From NCBI GenBank assembly GCA_949292175.1, contig CASEYJ010000017.1:62001-126000 (forward strand): DNA of 64,000 nt, written 5' to 3'. Of this stretch, positions 1 to 8,125 are shown one piece after another; position 1 is the stretch's first letter, and every line of letters starts with the position of its first letter. The notes under the pieces are model-generated. The model saw only the letters and a program-made list of their open reading frames with translations, did no database searches and was not told where the DNA came from. This DNA is from an uncultured bacterium. Lineage in GTDB: Bacteria > Cyanobacteriota > Vampirovibrionia > Gastranaerophilales > Gastranaerophilaceae. The translations under genes and the position numbers were made by a program.

Positions 1-167
1 CAAACTAATTCACCATCATCAAATATATTGTTGGAATTAAAATCTACCTGAATCAGAACAGGAGAAATAACATTGAGCACTCTTGGATTATTATTCTGAA
101 TAATTTGCCAAAATAAGACAAAAAGAAAACTTAAAATTAAAAAGAATAACGTTAACTTTTCCTTCAT
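1..167 (-). CDS. Membrane-anchored or exported protein, N-terminal part only
   Basis: The reading frame starts at 167 and runs out of the window, so only about 55 residues are seen. The N-terminus (MKEKLTLFFLILSFLFVLFW) is a hydrophobic signal or membrane anchor. Around residues 42-53 there is a D-x-N-x-N-x-I-x-D-x-x-E pattern that resembles an EF-hand or dockerin-type calcium loop. The start codon overlaps the stop of the deacetylase gene upstream by one base (TAATG), so the two are probably translationally coupled. I do not recognise the family; most of the protein lies outside the window. Confidence 0.6.
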   Translation of the reverse strand, partial: MKEKLTLFFLILSFLFVLFWQIIQNNNPRVLNVISPVLIQVDFNSNNIFDDGELV

Positions 168-1012
168 TAACAGCCTTTATGACTTAAAATTTCATATCCC
201 ATACGATAAATAGTATCTTCTAGTAATCTATCTTGGGTCAGCTTAAACTCTTTTGAATGAGAATCATTTATATTGCGAAGATAACTTGCAGGATTAATAA
301 TAGCTTCAACAACGAAATCATCTTCATCAGAAAGGGTCTTTAAACCAGCTTCTAAAGTCTTATTAGACATCATACCACCATATGTAACCCCTAATATGTA
401 ATCGTTTGTCTTTAAGCCATACTCTTTAATCAATTTACGATTTTTCATCGTAAAAATATTCAAAACAATAAGCTTAATTATATTAAAAGGATATCTTAGG
501 CTTAAATTAGATTTCAAATCTGGCACAACATAAAACTCTTCAAAATGAGTTCTCACATATGGAATATTAAACTCCTTAGCAAGTTTACAAACAATCTCAA
601 ATATAGCAGGTATAGCATGAATATTAGCCTCTGAATCAATGTGCAAAGGCTTTACAAAACCCGCAACCTTTTCAATCTGAGCTCTAAATTCTTTCTCAAT
701 TTGTGCTAAAAGTTCACGATTACTAGCTTTAAAGAGTAGATAAAGAAAATTCAGATTAAAATTTCCAACCTCATCCGTAAGCAAGTCAGCACGAGTAAGA
801 GATTTTCCAAAAGAGAGATTCAAGTGAACCCCCACACTAATCTTTTGACACTCAGGCAAAATTTCATTTACAGCAGCATCAAACGCAGCTCCGTTAGCAG
901 TCAAACTTGCACTTCTTAAAAATCCTGTATTACAACCGTTAAGAATAGCACGGTTATAATCTTGTGAAACTCCAAACTTATCTGAATTTAGTATAAACTT
1001 TTTAACACCCAT
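167..1012 (-). CDS. ChbG/YdjC (HpnK-like) carbohydrate deacetylase family protein
   Basis: The 281-residue protein has the layout of the YdjC/ChbG family, metal-dependent deacetylases acting on N-acetylated sugars: an N-terminal strand with LNSDKFGVS (residues 8-16), a GVHLNL motif with His63, and PLHIDSEANIHAIP (residues 122-135) with His124 and His132. The family signature is normally A-D-D-F-G; here the second Asp is Lys12, which could alter the metal site, while the two His positions are kept. No signal peptide is visible, so it is probably cytoplasmic. It precedes a membrane-anchored protein with a one-base overlap. Its natural sugar cannot be told from the sequence. Confidence 0.8.
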   Translation of the reverse strand: MGVKKFILNSDKFGVSQDYNRAILNGCNTGFLRSASLTANGAAFDAAVNEILPECQKISVGVHLNLSFGKSLTRADLLTDEVGNFNLNFLYLLFKASNRELLAQIEKEFRAQIEKVAGFVKPLHIDSEANIHAIPAIFEIVCKLAKEFNIPYVRTHFEEFYVVPDLKSNLSLRYPFNIIKLIVLNIFTMKNRKLIKEYGLKTNDYILGVTYGGMMSNKTLEAGLKTLSDEDDFVVEAIINPASYLRNINDSHSKEFKLTQDRLLEDTIYRMGYEILSHKGC

Positions 1013-1036
1013 AAAATTCCCTACGAATTAATAAAA

Positions 1037-1293
1037 AGCCGTGCCACTGTCTATCGAACTTATACAACAAAATATCGGGAAATAATTTCTACTCTTAAAA
1101 TTAAAACACCCGCAAAGGTTACCTTAGTGCTGCTATGTTTCCATCCTGACACGGTTCGATATTTTACGCCATCTTAACCTTAAGCATCAACAAAACTATT
1201 AACTTTTACTTTGCCGGATAACCCCTCACAACAGGCTCTGCACCCCGCATAAACTTCGGGTCAAGAGATTGCAATTCCCCGTGGAGCACGGCT
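1037..1293 (-). ncRNA. ffs: Signal recognition particle RNA, large bacterial type
   Basis: On the minus strand the segment near 1162-1117 contains the SRP core GTGTCAGGATGGAAACATAG followed by CAGCAC, the family's conserved TCAGG..GGAA..AGCAGC. The two ends, AGCCGTGC at the 5' end and GCACGGCT at the 3' end, pair to close the molecule. The length of about 257 nt fits the long SRP RNA that keeps an Alu domain, as in Bacillus and some cyanobacteria, rather than the 4.5S form. It is the RNA scaffold for Ffh in cotranslational targeting. The ends are set by the closing helix and are good to a few bases. Confidence 0.92.
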
Positions 1294-1299
1294 AATATA

Positions 1300-1328
1300 A
1301 TTCTAACCACAAAATACAAATATTTCAA
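1300..1328 (-). promoter_or_regulatory. Sigma-70 type promoter of the SRP RNA gene
   Basis: On the minus strand TTGAAA (1328-1323) is separated by 17 bp from TAGAAT (1305-1300). The predicted start falls at about 1293, exactly where the closing helix of the SRP RNA begins, so promoter and RNA end support each other. Confidence 0.75.
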
Positions 1329-1346
1329 CCCTGAAAACAGACCACA

Positions 1347-2732
1347 CTATTCTTTATAAGCGATATAAGCAAATGTAAAGCAAAGCAAGCCAAAGAATAT
1401 ACCAAAACACATTGTCACACGATATGCAGTTAAAAATGCACTTTCGTAGACTAAACCATGATTAACAAACAAAGTTCTGAAAGTTTCAAACAGCATAATT
1501 GTAACAGCAACCCCAAGAATATTACCCATATTTCTTGATAAAGCTAAAATCCCGGAAGCTATACCCAGCTCTTCTTTTTTGACACTAGTCATAATTGCGT
1601 TATTTGAAGGCGACTGAAAAAGCCCGTTACCAATCCCTAAAACACCTGACGCAAAGACAATCTGCCAAGCCGCTACATTTTTATCATATAAAGTAAACAT
1701 CAACAACGCAATGCAATAAACTAAAGGCCCAGCTAAAGTTAAATATCTGCTGCCATACTTTCCAGACAATCTTCCACTAATAGGTGCAACTACCGACAAG
1801 GTCACAGAATAAGGCAATATTAATAAACCGGTAATCAAAGGACTGTACTTTAATAGTTCTTGCAAAAAGAAAGGAAGCAAAATACTATTCGTAAACATTG
1901 CCATATAAGAAGTCATAACCGCCAAATTTCCAAACGTAAACGGCTTAATTTTAAACATTGAAAAATTTATCAAAGGATAATTAATCTTGTGATCTCTAAA
2001 GTAGAATAAAGCTCCAAAAACAAGAGTAATAAGCCCAAGAGAAATAACCCTCACAGAATTAAATCCCCAACTGTATCCTTCAGAAATTGCAAGTAACAAC
2101 GCGAATAAACTGATTGAAAAGTAAATAAAACCCCAATAGTCAAACTTGAAATTCTTCAAATCTGTCTTAACAGTTCTCGGCAAAAGTCTAAACGCAAGAT
2201 AAGCACCAATTATCCCAACAAAGCAACTTGGCAAAAATACAGATCTCCAACCAAAATAGTTTAATAAAACACCGCCTAAAGCGGGACCGCTCATTCCACC
2301 AATAGCAACAATACAACCATTTAGACCTAACGCCTTACCTCTACGTTCTTTTTTAAAAATGCTTGCAATTATAGCCTGTGCATTAGACAACATCACAGAA
2401 GCTCCAACAGCTTCCAAACTTCTAAATAATAGTAACATCTTAAAATTAGAAGAAATGACGCTTAAAAATGCACCTAAAGCAAACAAACCAAAACCGATTG
2501 TATAAAGCTTATTCTTTGGAAATATATCTCCAAGTTTACCAAAAAATGGGAGCAAAACAGTAAGAATAAGCATGTACAGTATCATTACCCACTGAATCTG
2601 GCTCATCGTAACATGCAAATCTACTGACATAGGATACAATGCCAAATTTACAGTTGAAGAATCCAACATTGCAATAAAATTACCGACAGCGGTAATTATA
2701 AACATTGTCCACTTAATCTGCTTTGTACTCAT
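1347..2732 (-). CDS. MFS transporter, DHA2 (EmrB/QacA) type drug-efflux family
   Basis: This 461-residue polytopic protein begins with the DHA2-type first helix (VGNFIAMLDSSTVNLALYPM), followed by the motif A loop GKLGDIFPKNK (about residues 64-74) and a proline/glycine-rich helix 5 (GGMSGPALGGVLLNYFGWR). The hydrophobic segments fit 13-14 transmembrane helices, and the family exports drugs or other amphiphiles by proton antiport at the inner membrane. There is no Shine-Dalgarno site; a TAAAAT box ends 6 nt before the ATG, so the mRNA may be leaderless. It shares the 1.0-1.35 kb gap with the SRP RNA gene, also on the minus strand. The substrate is unknown. Confidence 0.88.
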   Translation of the reverse strand: MSTKQIKWTMFIITAVGNFIAMLDSSTVNLALYPMSVDLHVTMSQIQWVMILYMLILTVLLPFFGKLGDIFPKNKLYTIGFGLFALGAFLSVISSNFKMLLLFRSLEAVGASVMLSNAQAIIASIFKKERRGKALGLNGCIVAIGGMSGPALGGVLLNYFGWRSVFLPSCFVGIIGAYLAFRLLPRTVKTDLKNFKFDYWGFIYFSISLFALLLAISEGYSWGFNSVRVISLGLITLVFGALFYFRDHKINYPLINFSMFKIKPFTFGNLAVMTSYMAMFTNSILLPFFLQELLKYSPLITGLLILPYSVTLSVVAPISGRLSGKYGSRYLTLAGPLVYCIALLMFTLYDKNVAAWQIVFASGVLGIGNGLFQSPSNNAIMTSVKKEELGIASGILALSRNMGNILGVAVTIMLFETFRTLFVNHGLVYESAFLTAYRVTMCFGIFFGLLCFTFAYIAYKE

Positions 2733-2738
2733 AATTTA

Positions 2739-2744
2739 ATTTTA
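2739..2744 (-). promoter_or_regulatory. -10 box placed for a leaderless MFS transporter mRNA
   Basis: TAAAAT on the minus strand is followed by six bases and then the ATG at 2732. A start seven bases after the box would be the A of the ATG. No convincing -35 is seen. Confidence 0.4.
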
Positions 2745-2852
2745 CTACCGTAAAGAAAAAAGTTTTGTTAAATTATATTACAATTAGGCAATTAATAAAC
2801 AAAAAAATATTTTATACAAATATAACACTTGGGAAATTAAGGAGAAAAAATT

Positions 2853-3114
2853 ATGGGGACAAGAGTAAACGAAACAGCTCAGGCAGGACACTACATTACA
2901 GGACCTAAAAAAAAGGATTCAAATACTGAGAAGGTTGATACAACAAGCTTAAAACAAAAACAGTATCGATAGCACAGATTTAAAAAAATTAGAAGCCATA
3001 GAACTCAAACTAGAAATGGAAAAAGCATATATAAAGGAACAACTAAGACAAAAAGAAATACAAGAGCAAATCAAAGAAGCAGAAAATATCAAAACAAAAG
3101 GCTTCATTATTTAA
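2853..3114 (+). pseudogene. Small charged protein gene interrupted by a +1 frameshift
   Basis: A strong Shine-Dalgarno site (AAGGAG, 2839-2844) precedes an ATG at 2853. That frame gives 39 residues (MGTRVNETAQAGHYITGPKK and onward) and stops at 2970-2972. Moving by one base in the A-rich stretch 2951-2962 (AAAACAAAAACA) joins it to a frame that continues to the TAA at 3112-3114. It encodes a charged amphipathic helix with LEAIELKLEMEKAYIKEQLR. Read through, the product would be about 87 residues. It could be a decayed gene, a sequencing or assembly slip in the homopolymer, or programmed frameshifting. It lies just upstream of flhB on the same strand. No known family is recognised. Confidence 0.5.
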
Positions 3115-3126
3115 CGAACTCGCAAT

Positions 3127-3154
3127 CTGACTTCTCCTTCTTTTATGTTATAAT
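3127..3154 (+). promoter_or_regulatory. Candidate promoter of the flhB-sigma operon
   Basis: CTGACT (3127-3132) and a perfect TATAAT (3149-3154) are 16 bp apart, with transcription expected near 3161. A ribosome binding site (AAAGGAAG) follows at 3164-3171 before the ATG at 3178. The boxes are of housekeeping sigma type. Confidence 0.6.
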
Positions 3155-3177
3155 ACTTACTAGAAAGGAAGAGTTAA

Positions 3178-4275
3178 ATGGGTGATGAGGACAAGCAGTT
3201 TGATGCCACCCCCAGAAAGTTGGAACAGGCCAGAAAAGAAGGGCAAGTTGTAAAATCAAAAGATTTTTCAACAGCAGTATCTTTGCTTATATTGTTCTCT
3301 GCAATTTTAGGTCTTGCACCATTTATCTGGGATCAAATTGTCCAGCTGTTCGAACTAATGTATGAGCAAATTCCGAATGCACACGTTGAAAAAATCGGGA
3401 TAGCATACATTTTCACAATCACGACTAAAGCAACAGTTTTAATCATCGGCCCGATATTATTTCTGGCATGGTTTGTTGCAATTATGGCAGACTTTATCCA
3501 AGTTGGCCCACTGGTTGCAACTGCACCCCTCATGCCAAAATTAGATAAGCTCAATCCAACCAAATATTTTAAAAACATAATGTCAATAAAGACACTTTTT
3601 GAATTATTTAAAAACATTCTTAAGGTTGTTTTACTGGGGTATATAGGCTGGGTTGTGTACACAGCGCACATTGAACATATTCTCATGCTGGCAGCAATAG
3701 ACAACAACTTTGCAGTAATGAAGGAGTTTGGCGAATTAATTATTGAATTTATATTTAAGGCATGTATTGCATTCCTTGTAATTTCAGCAGCAGACTACGG
3801 TGTTACAAAGTGGAAATTTTTAAAAGACCAAAAAATGTCTTTTAAAGAGATAAAAGATGAATATAAGAACACTGAAGGTGACCCCAACGTTAAGGCTGCA
3901 CTAAGACAGCGAAGAATGCAAATGTTACAAAGAGGCATGATGGATGCTGTTCCAGATGCCGATTTTGTCGTAACAAACCCAACACACATAGCATGCGCAC
4001 TCAAATACAAATCCGAAGAAATGGAATCCCCGATGCTTATAGCAAAAGGGACCGAATTAATCGCAAAAAAAATTATTAACATTGCAAGAGAACATGGAGT
4101 ACCGGTAATTGAAAACCCACCAGTCGCCAGAGCGCTCTTCAAAATGGTTGATTTGAACCAACAAATACCGCCTGAAATGTACAAAGCCGTCGCTGAAATT
4201 TTACTTTTTGTTTACAACTTGAAAAATAAACAAAAACAAGGTAATATTGGTAGTGGGCAAAATAGGCTCAGTTAA
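3178..4275 (+). CDS. flhB: Flagellar type III secretion switch protein FlhB
   Basis: The protein (365 aa, normal for FlhB) starts with the family N-terminus DKQFDATPRKLEQARKEGQV. Four membrane segments follow between about residues 30 and 205, then the cytoplasmic domain with the self-cleavage motif N-P-T-H at residues 267-270. FlhB sits in the flagellar export gate and its cleavage switches export from rod/hook to filament substrates. The next gene encodes a FliA-like sigma factor six bases downstream, which favours a flagellar role over an injectisome (SctU). No flhA, fliR or other export gene is adjacent, so the flagellar genes must be scattered or partly absent. Confidence 0.92.
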   Translation: MGDEDKQFDATPRKLEQARKEGQVVKSKDFSTAVSLLILFSAILGLAPFIWDQIVQLFELMYEQIPNAHVEKIGIAYIFTITTKATVLIIGPILFLAWFVAIMADFIQVGPLVATAPLMPKLDKLNPTKYFKNIMSIKTLFELFKNILKVVLLGYIGWVVYTAHIEHILMLAAIDNNFAVMKEFGELIIEFIFKACIAFLVISAADYGVTKWKFLKDQKMSFKEIKDEYKNTEGDPNVKAALRQRRMQMLQRGMMDAVPDADFVVTNPTHIACALKYKSEEMESPMLIAKGTELIAKKIINIAREHGVPVIENPPVARALFKMVDLNQQIPPEMYKAVAEILLFVYNLKNKQKQGNIGSGQNRLS

Positions 4276-4280
4276 TAACA

Positions 4281-4943
4281 ATGATGATTATGCAAGAAAA
4301 TAACAAGATACAAGAATATTTAGATATAGTCCAAAAGGTTGCGAGAGTTGAATATCACCGAATTCCTTCACACATGCTCGACTATGAAGAACTATTGTCT
4401 ATCGGTATTATTGCAATCCAAGTTTTAATCAAAAATAAAACTCCAGAGCAGCTTGAAAAGTATAATAACGCTTATGTAGCAACAGCTGTAAGATGGGCTA
4501 TAAGAAACGAGCTTCGTATAAGATACAAATGGTACTCATTAAAGCACAAACCTGAAGAAGAAGAAGGCTTTGATGAAAACGAAGATGAAGAAACAAAGAA
4601 ATCAAAAGTTCGTGAAGCTATTTACGAGACAGTCTTATCTATTGACGGGCTCGCAGATGCTGCAAGCGACAATGATTCTCCATTTGACTTTTTGAAAGAT
4701 CCGCATGCTACTCCGGATGAAAGTGCAGAAATTTCTGAACTTGCAAGAATGATAAAAGAAGCAATTTCAAAACTTCCGCCAAAAGAGAGAACTGTCGTTG
4801 AATACAGATTTTATAGAAACATGCAGGTTAAAGATATCGCAACTCAAATCGGCTTATCACCTTCGCGTGTTACCCGTATTGTTCAAGCTTCACTTGTTCA
4901 GATTAAAGAGTATCTTAATTCAAAAGAACAATTTGGCTTCTAG
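4281..4943 (+). CDS. fliA: FliA/SigF-like sigma-70 family factor (flagellar type)
   Basis: The 220-residue protein has a region 2 (DYEELLSIGIIAIQVLIKNK, then ATAVRWAIRNELR) and a region 4 at the C-terminus (KLPPKERTVVEYRFYRNMQV, then an SPSRVTRIVQ helix). An acidic linker (residues 94-110) and no region 1.1 fit group 3 sigma factors of the FliA/SigF/WhiG type. Its position right after flhB suggests control of late flagellar genes. ATG codons at 4281, 4284 and 4290 are all possible starts, none with a strong ribosome site, so translation may be coupled to flhB. The 3' end overlaps the convergent nucleotidase gene by four bases. The gene symbol is by analogy. Confidence 0.78.
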   Translation: MMIMQENNKIQEYLDIVQKVARVEYHRIPSHMLDYEELLSIGIIAIQVLIKNKTPEQLEKYNNAYVATAVRWAIRNELRIRYKWYSLKHKPEEEEGFDENEDEETKKSKVREAIYETVLSIDGLADAASDNDSPFDFLKDPHATPDESAEISELARMIKEAISKLPPKERTVVEYRFYRNMQVKDIATQIGLSPSRVTRIVQASLVQIKEYLNSKEQFGF

Positions 4944-6550
4944 TTTGAAGGAACAATTTTTACTCTTTCATCATTTGTTATGTGCATAGGTTGCGGCAAC
5001 TTCTTGATGTAGTTGCAAGTTAGCTTGTTCTTATCAAAGTCAAATTTCTTAATGATAAAATCAGGATTTTCGTTAGACGGTAGATAATTGTCGCCGCCCA
5101 TAGCGAAGAAATCATCCATTGCTGCCGTGAATTTTCTTTCCGTACTTGGGTTATTAACATCGATCTGATGTTCAACACCTGACTTATCAATAAAGGTTAA
5201 TGATTTCAATTCACCTTTGTCAGTCATTGTATATCTCATACCAGAGAAGATTAGAATACCAGGTTTGTGTCCTGAATGTAAAAATGACTTACCACCTACA
5301 TTGATTGCATCTACAATATCTTTTTCACTCAATTCACCGATTAAAATTTTATCTTCGAATGGAGTTACATCATTTACAAGTCTTGAATCAATTTTACCGA
5401 CACCAAAGTGTCCACGGATATTTCCGGCATTTAATATCGCAATATCAGTTCCTAATTCAGAACGCATAGCATCTACTACAATATCAGCATCAGGGTTGTT
5501 CTCAATAAGTCGTTCCTTAGGCGGCTCAACAGTTGAGGCAACAGTTCCGACGACTTCAGGCTTACCTATAATACTTTCGACAGCAGCCCTTGACTCTAAC
5601 GTTCTATTATAAGCTCTGGTTTTTACTAAATTATTTTGGGCTTTTGTTATAACCCCTTTTGAATCGAACTCAAGATTTAGGATACCAACATTTTCTCCAT
5701 CTTTTCCAGCCTGAGTAATAATTACAGGTTCACCGGATTTTGACATTAACAGGTTTTTATCCTTTTCGATACCTGAAATAAGATCGTGAGTGTGAGCACC
5801 TAAAATAACATCAATACCTGATGTACTTTGAGCCAAATTTTTATCATGTTTTAAACCGCTATGTGAAAGTACAACAATCTTGTTTATACCTTCACTCTGA
5901 AGTCTATTAACTTCATCCTGAACTTTTTTAACAGTAGTTTCAAAGTCATCAATTTTAATATTTTTTACAGAGTCGTTGAGCTTAACACGCTCAGCCATAT
6001 CTGAAGGAGCAACTCCAATTATACCGTATTTTTGTCCATTAATTTCTTGAACAATAGATTTTCCGATTTTACCGGCCATTGGGCTTGAAGGATCAACAGT
6101 TGCATTGATAGCTAAAAGTTTATAATTAGCTTTGTCCATTAAAACAGCAAGATTCTTCGGAACAACATCTAACTCGTGGTTTCCAAGAGCATTAGCACTG
6201 ACACCAATCCAGTTTAAGAAATTATTTGCAACCTGATTTGATATAAAATTAGCACCTAAAATTACGTCCCCGGAAGCCAATTTCATTTTATCAGTACCAG
6301 GCATATTCGCATTATCAAATTGCTTAACAACGGAGTAAATTCTTTCCATATTAGTCATTTTGCCGTGAATATCATTCATATACAAAATACTTGTTTTAAC
6401 AGGTTGAAGGTTCAAATTATCATTTGACAGCGAAGCTGGTTTTGATTGAACTTGAACTTCCTTTTGCGGAATCGGATTTTGTGTTTTTTGAACTCCGTAC
6501 CCTGCCGGGAAATAGTTGTTAACTCTATATTGGTTTACGCTGTTAATCAT
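4940..6550 (-). CDS. 5'-nucleotidase/UshA-like metallophosphoesterase
   Basis: The order of metal-binding motifs is that of UshA-type nucleotidases: LYMNDIHGK, SGDVI, ALGNHELD, LSHSGLKHD and LGAHTHD in the first 260 residues. A C-terminal 5'-nucleotidase domain follows, with NAGNIRG and FAMGGDNYLP. The family removes phosphate from nucleotides, usually in the periplasm. I chose the ATG at 6550 because AAAGGA lies nine bases before it; an in-frame ATG at 6577 would overlap the previous gene. No signal peptide precedes the catalytic domain; instead there is a polar stretch of about 45 residues, so its location is uncertain. It is cotranscribed with the papain-like protein upstream (16-bp gap). 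Confidence 0.85.
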   Translation of the reverse strand: MINSVNQYRVNNYFPAGYGVQKTQNPIPQKEVQVQSKPASLSNDNLNLQPVKTSILYMNDIHGKMTNMERIYSVVKQFDNANMPGTDKMKLASGDVILGANFISNQVANNFLNWIGVSANALGNHELDVVPKNLAVLMDKANYKLLAINATVDPSSPMAGKIGKSIVQEINGQKYGIIGVAPSDMAERVKLNDSVKNIKIDDFETTVKKVQDEVNRLQSEGINKIVVLSHSGLKHDKNLAQSTSGIDVILGAHTHDLISGIEKDKNLLMSKSGEPVIITQAGKDGENVGILNLEFDSKGVITKAQNNLVKTRAYNRTLESRAAVESIIGKPEVVGTVASTVEPPKERLIENNPDADIVVDAMRSELGTDIAILNAGNIRGHFGVGKIDSRLVNDVTPFEDKILIGELSEKDIVDAINVGGKSFLHSGHKPGILIFSGMRYTMTDKGELKSLTFIDKSGVEHQIDVNNPSTERKFTAAMDDFFAMGGDNYLPSNENPDFIIKKFDFDKNKLTCNYIKKLPQPMHITNDERVKIVPSN

Positions 6551-6566
6551 AATGTCATTTCCTTTA

Positions 6567-8024
6567 CTAAGCTGCATTCTTTATAGGACTAGTTATAAAT
6601 GGATTATTTTGAATTGATTTTTCCTTTTTCATTTCGTTATATGTCTTGAGACCTTCAACCCAGTTTTCAACCAATTTAACATCTCCTGCCACTACTGATT
6701 GAGGAAGAGCTGCGTGGTGAATCTTTGGAAGAAGATAGTCTTCACTGTATTCAACAGGCTTTGAAAGATTATCATCGGTATCATTACAAATAAATGTAAG
6801 CTTGCCGTTAGAATTTTTCTTATAACCCATAACAGTAATTTCGTGACCGTTAATGATTATATTGTTATTGTCTGTTTGAGTATATCCGAGAATTACATTT
6901 TCTCCTGCATCTAAAGCAGTTGTCAAATGACGTTTAAGAGTATTCATATCAGTTTCATAACCAACTAAACGAGCATTTTCATCAACAGTTTGATAAGTTA
7001 CTGAAATTTTATTTTTATCTTCAACAACAGACTCAGTGAAAGTTTTTTCAAATTCGATTAAGCCTTTATCATTTTGATTGAATTTTCCTGTACGTTTATC
7101 TGTTAAAGAATCATAAGATTGCTGAGACCCAACTTGCATAAATGTTGATTGCATAAGTACATCAATAGGAGAACGTTCTCCGTTATCTTTGTCTGAAGTT
7201 TGAATTTTTGCGCGAATAATTGCATTTTTATCAGGCTTAAAAGTTAATTTTGCCTTGTTGAAATCATTCATTTCATAAGGAACTTCAAACGCATTCAAAA
7301 GCCATACCGCATCAAGCGTATTATCTGCAAGTTTATTAAGATGAATTTCTTTTTCAACTTGAACATTCTTAGAAGACAAGCCTTCTGCAAATCTTGCAAA
7401 CTCAGCAGGAGCTTTTTTCGCAAGATTAAATTCAATACTAGCAGCAACACAAGTTCCGGAATGAGCTACATTAATGTCATTTTCAGCATTACGCATAGCT
7501 TTTGTATCAGACTTAGGAATATTTTTCTCTGCTACATATGTGTCTAGTACTGAATTTTTTAAATTTACAGGAATATCACCAAATTGTTGAGTTATAACAC
7601 AAGGATTTGCAAGAATTGTTACAACATCCTTAACTAAAGATTGTGCATTCAAGCCTTCAGCACGTTCAGTTGTTAAAATATTATATAAATTATCTAAAAC
7701 AGTTGAGTTATTAGTAGAATCAGCATTCAATAAAACACCATTCTTCAACAACAAATCCAAATCTTTTCTGCCATGTTTATCTAAAACTTTTTGCAAGTCA
7801 TTATACTTACTCTTTTCATCATTTGAAATTAGTCTTGTACGAAGAGCAGAAGCTGCAAAAGAAGGATTAAACGGAACAGACGTCATTTGTGGAAAAGATT
7901 TGTAAGCGGAAGTTTTTCTAACATTAACAGCTTCAACACCGGCAACATTTTTGGTCTTAGAGCTATGATTTGTACCGGTTGTGTTATAATATTTGTTGTT
8001 GAAAGAAGTACTATATGAATACAC
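6567..8024 (-). CDS. Unknown protein with a papain-like Cys-His-Asn/Asp pattern
   Basis: No family is recognised with certainty. The 485-residue protein has a polar N-terminus of about 50 residues with PFNPSFAAS and an uncharacterised helical region (60-180). A candidate cysteine-peptidase pattern follows: HSGTCVAAS with Cys192, NGHEITVMGYKK with His394, and FICNDTDDN with Asn414/Asp415. The second and third blocks resemble the His strand and Asn strand of papain-fold enzymes. The start is GTG with GGAG eight bases before it. It is followed by the nucleotidase gene, probably in one transcript. No signal peptide is seen. It could be a peptidase, an amidase or a transglutaminase-like enzyme. 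Confidence 0.6.
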   Translation of the reverse strand: MYSYSTSFNNKYYNTTGTNHSSKTKNVAGVEAVNVRKTSAYKSFPQMTSVPFNPSFAASALRTRLISNDEKSKYNDLQKVLDKHGRKDLDLLLKNGVLLNADSTNNSTVLDNLYNILTTERAEGLNAQSLVKDVVTILANPCVITQQFGDIPVNLKNSVLDTYVAEKNIPKSDTKAMRNAENDINVAHSGTCVAASIEFNLAKKAPAEFARFAEGLSSKNVQVEKEIHLNKLADNTLDAVWLLNAFEVPYEMNDFNKAKLTFKPDKNAIIRAKIQTSDKDNGERSPIDVLMQSTFMQVGSQQSYDSLTDKRTGKFNQNDKGLIEFEKTFTESVVEDKNKISVTYQTVDENARLVGYETDMNTLKRHLTTALDAGENVILGYTQTDNNNIIINGHEITVMGYKKNSNGKLTFICNDTDDNLSKPVEYSEDYLLPKIHHAALPQSVVAGDVKLVENWVEGLKTYNEMKKEKSIQNNPFITSPIKNAA

Positions 8025-8125
8025 TATTTCTACTCCACACTTTATATATATAAAAAAACAAACATTTGAAAAATTGCTAAATGTAAATTAAATTTGTAAG
8101 AAATGTTACAAAATAGAGGGAAACG

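Noticed and set aside
3333-4184. Long minus-strand frames inside flhB
   Set aside because: They are shadows of the clearly coding FlhB frame and show no family features.
6550-6577. Upstream ATG for the nucleotidase
   Set aside because: It overlaps the preceding gene and lacks a ribosome site, whereas the ATG at 6550 has AAAGGA at good distance.
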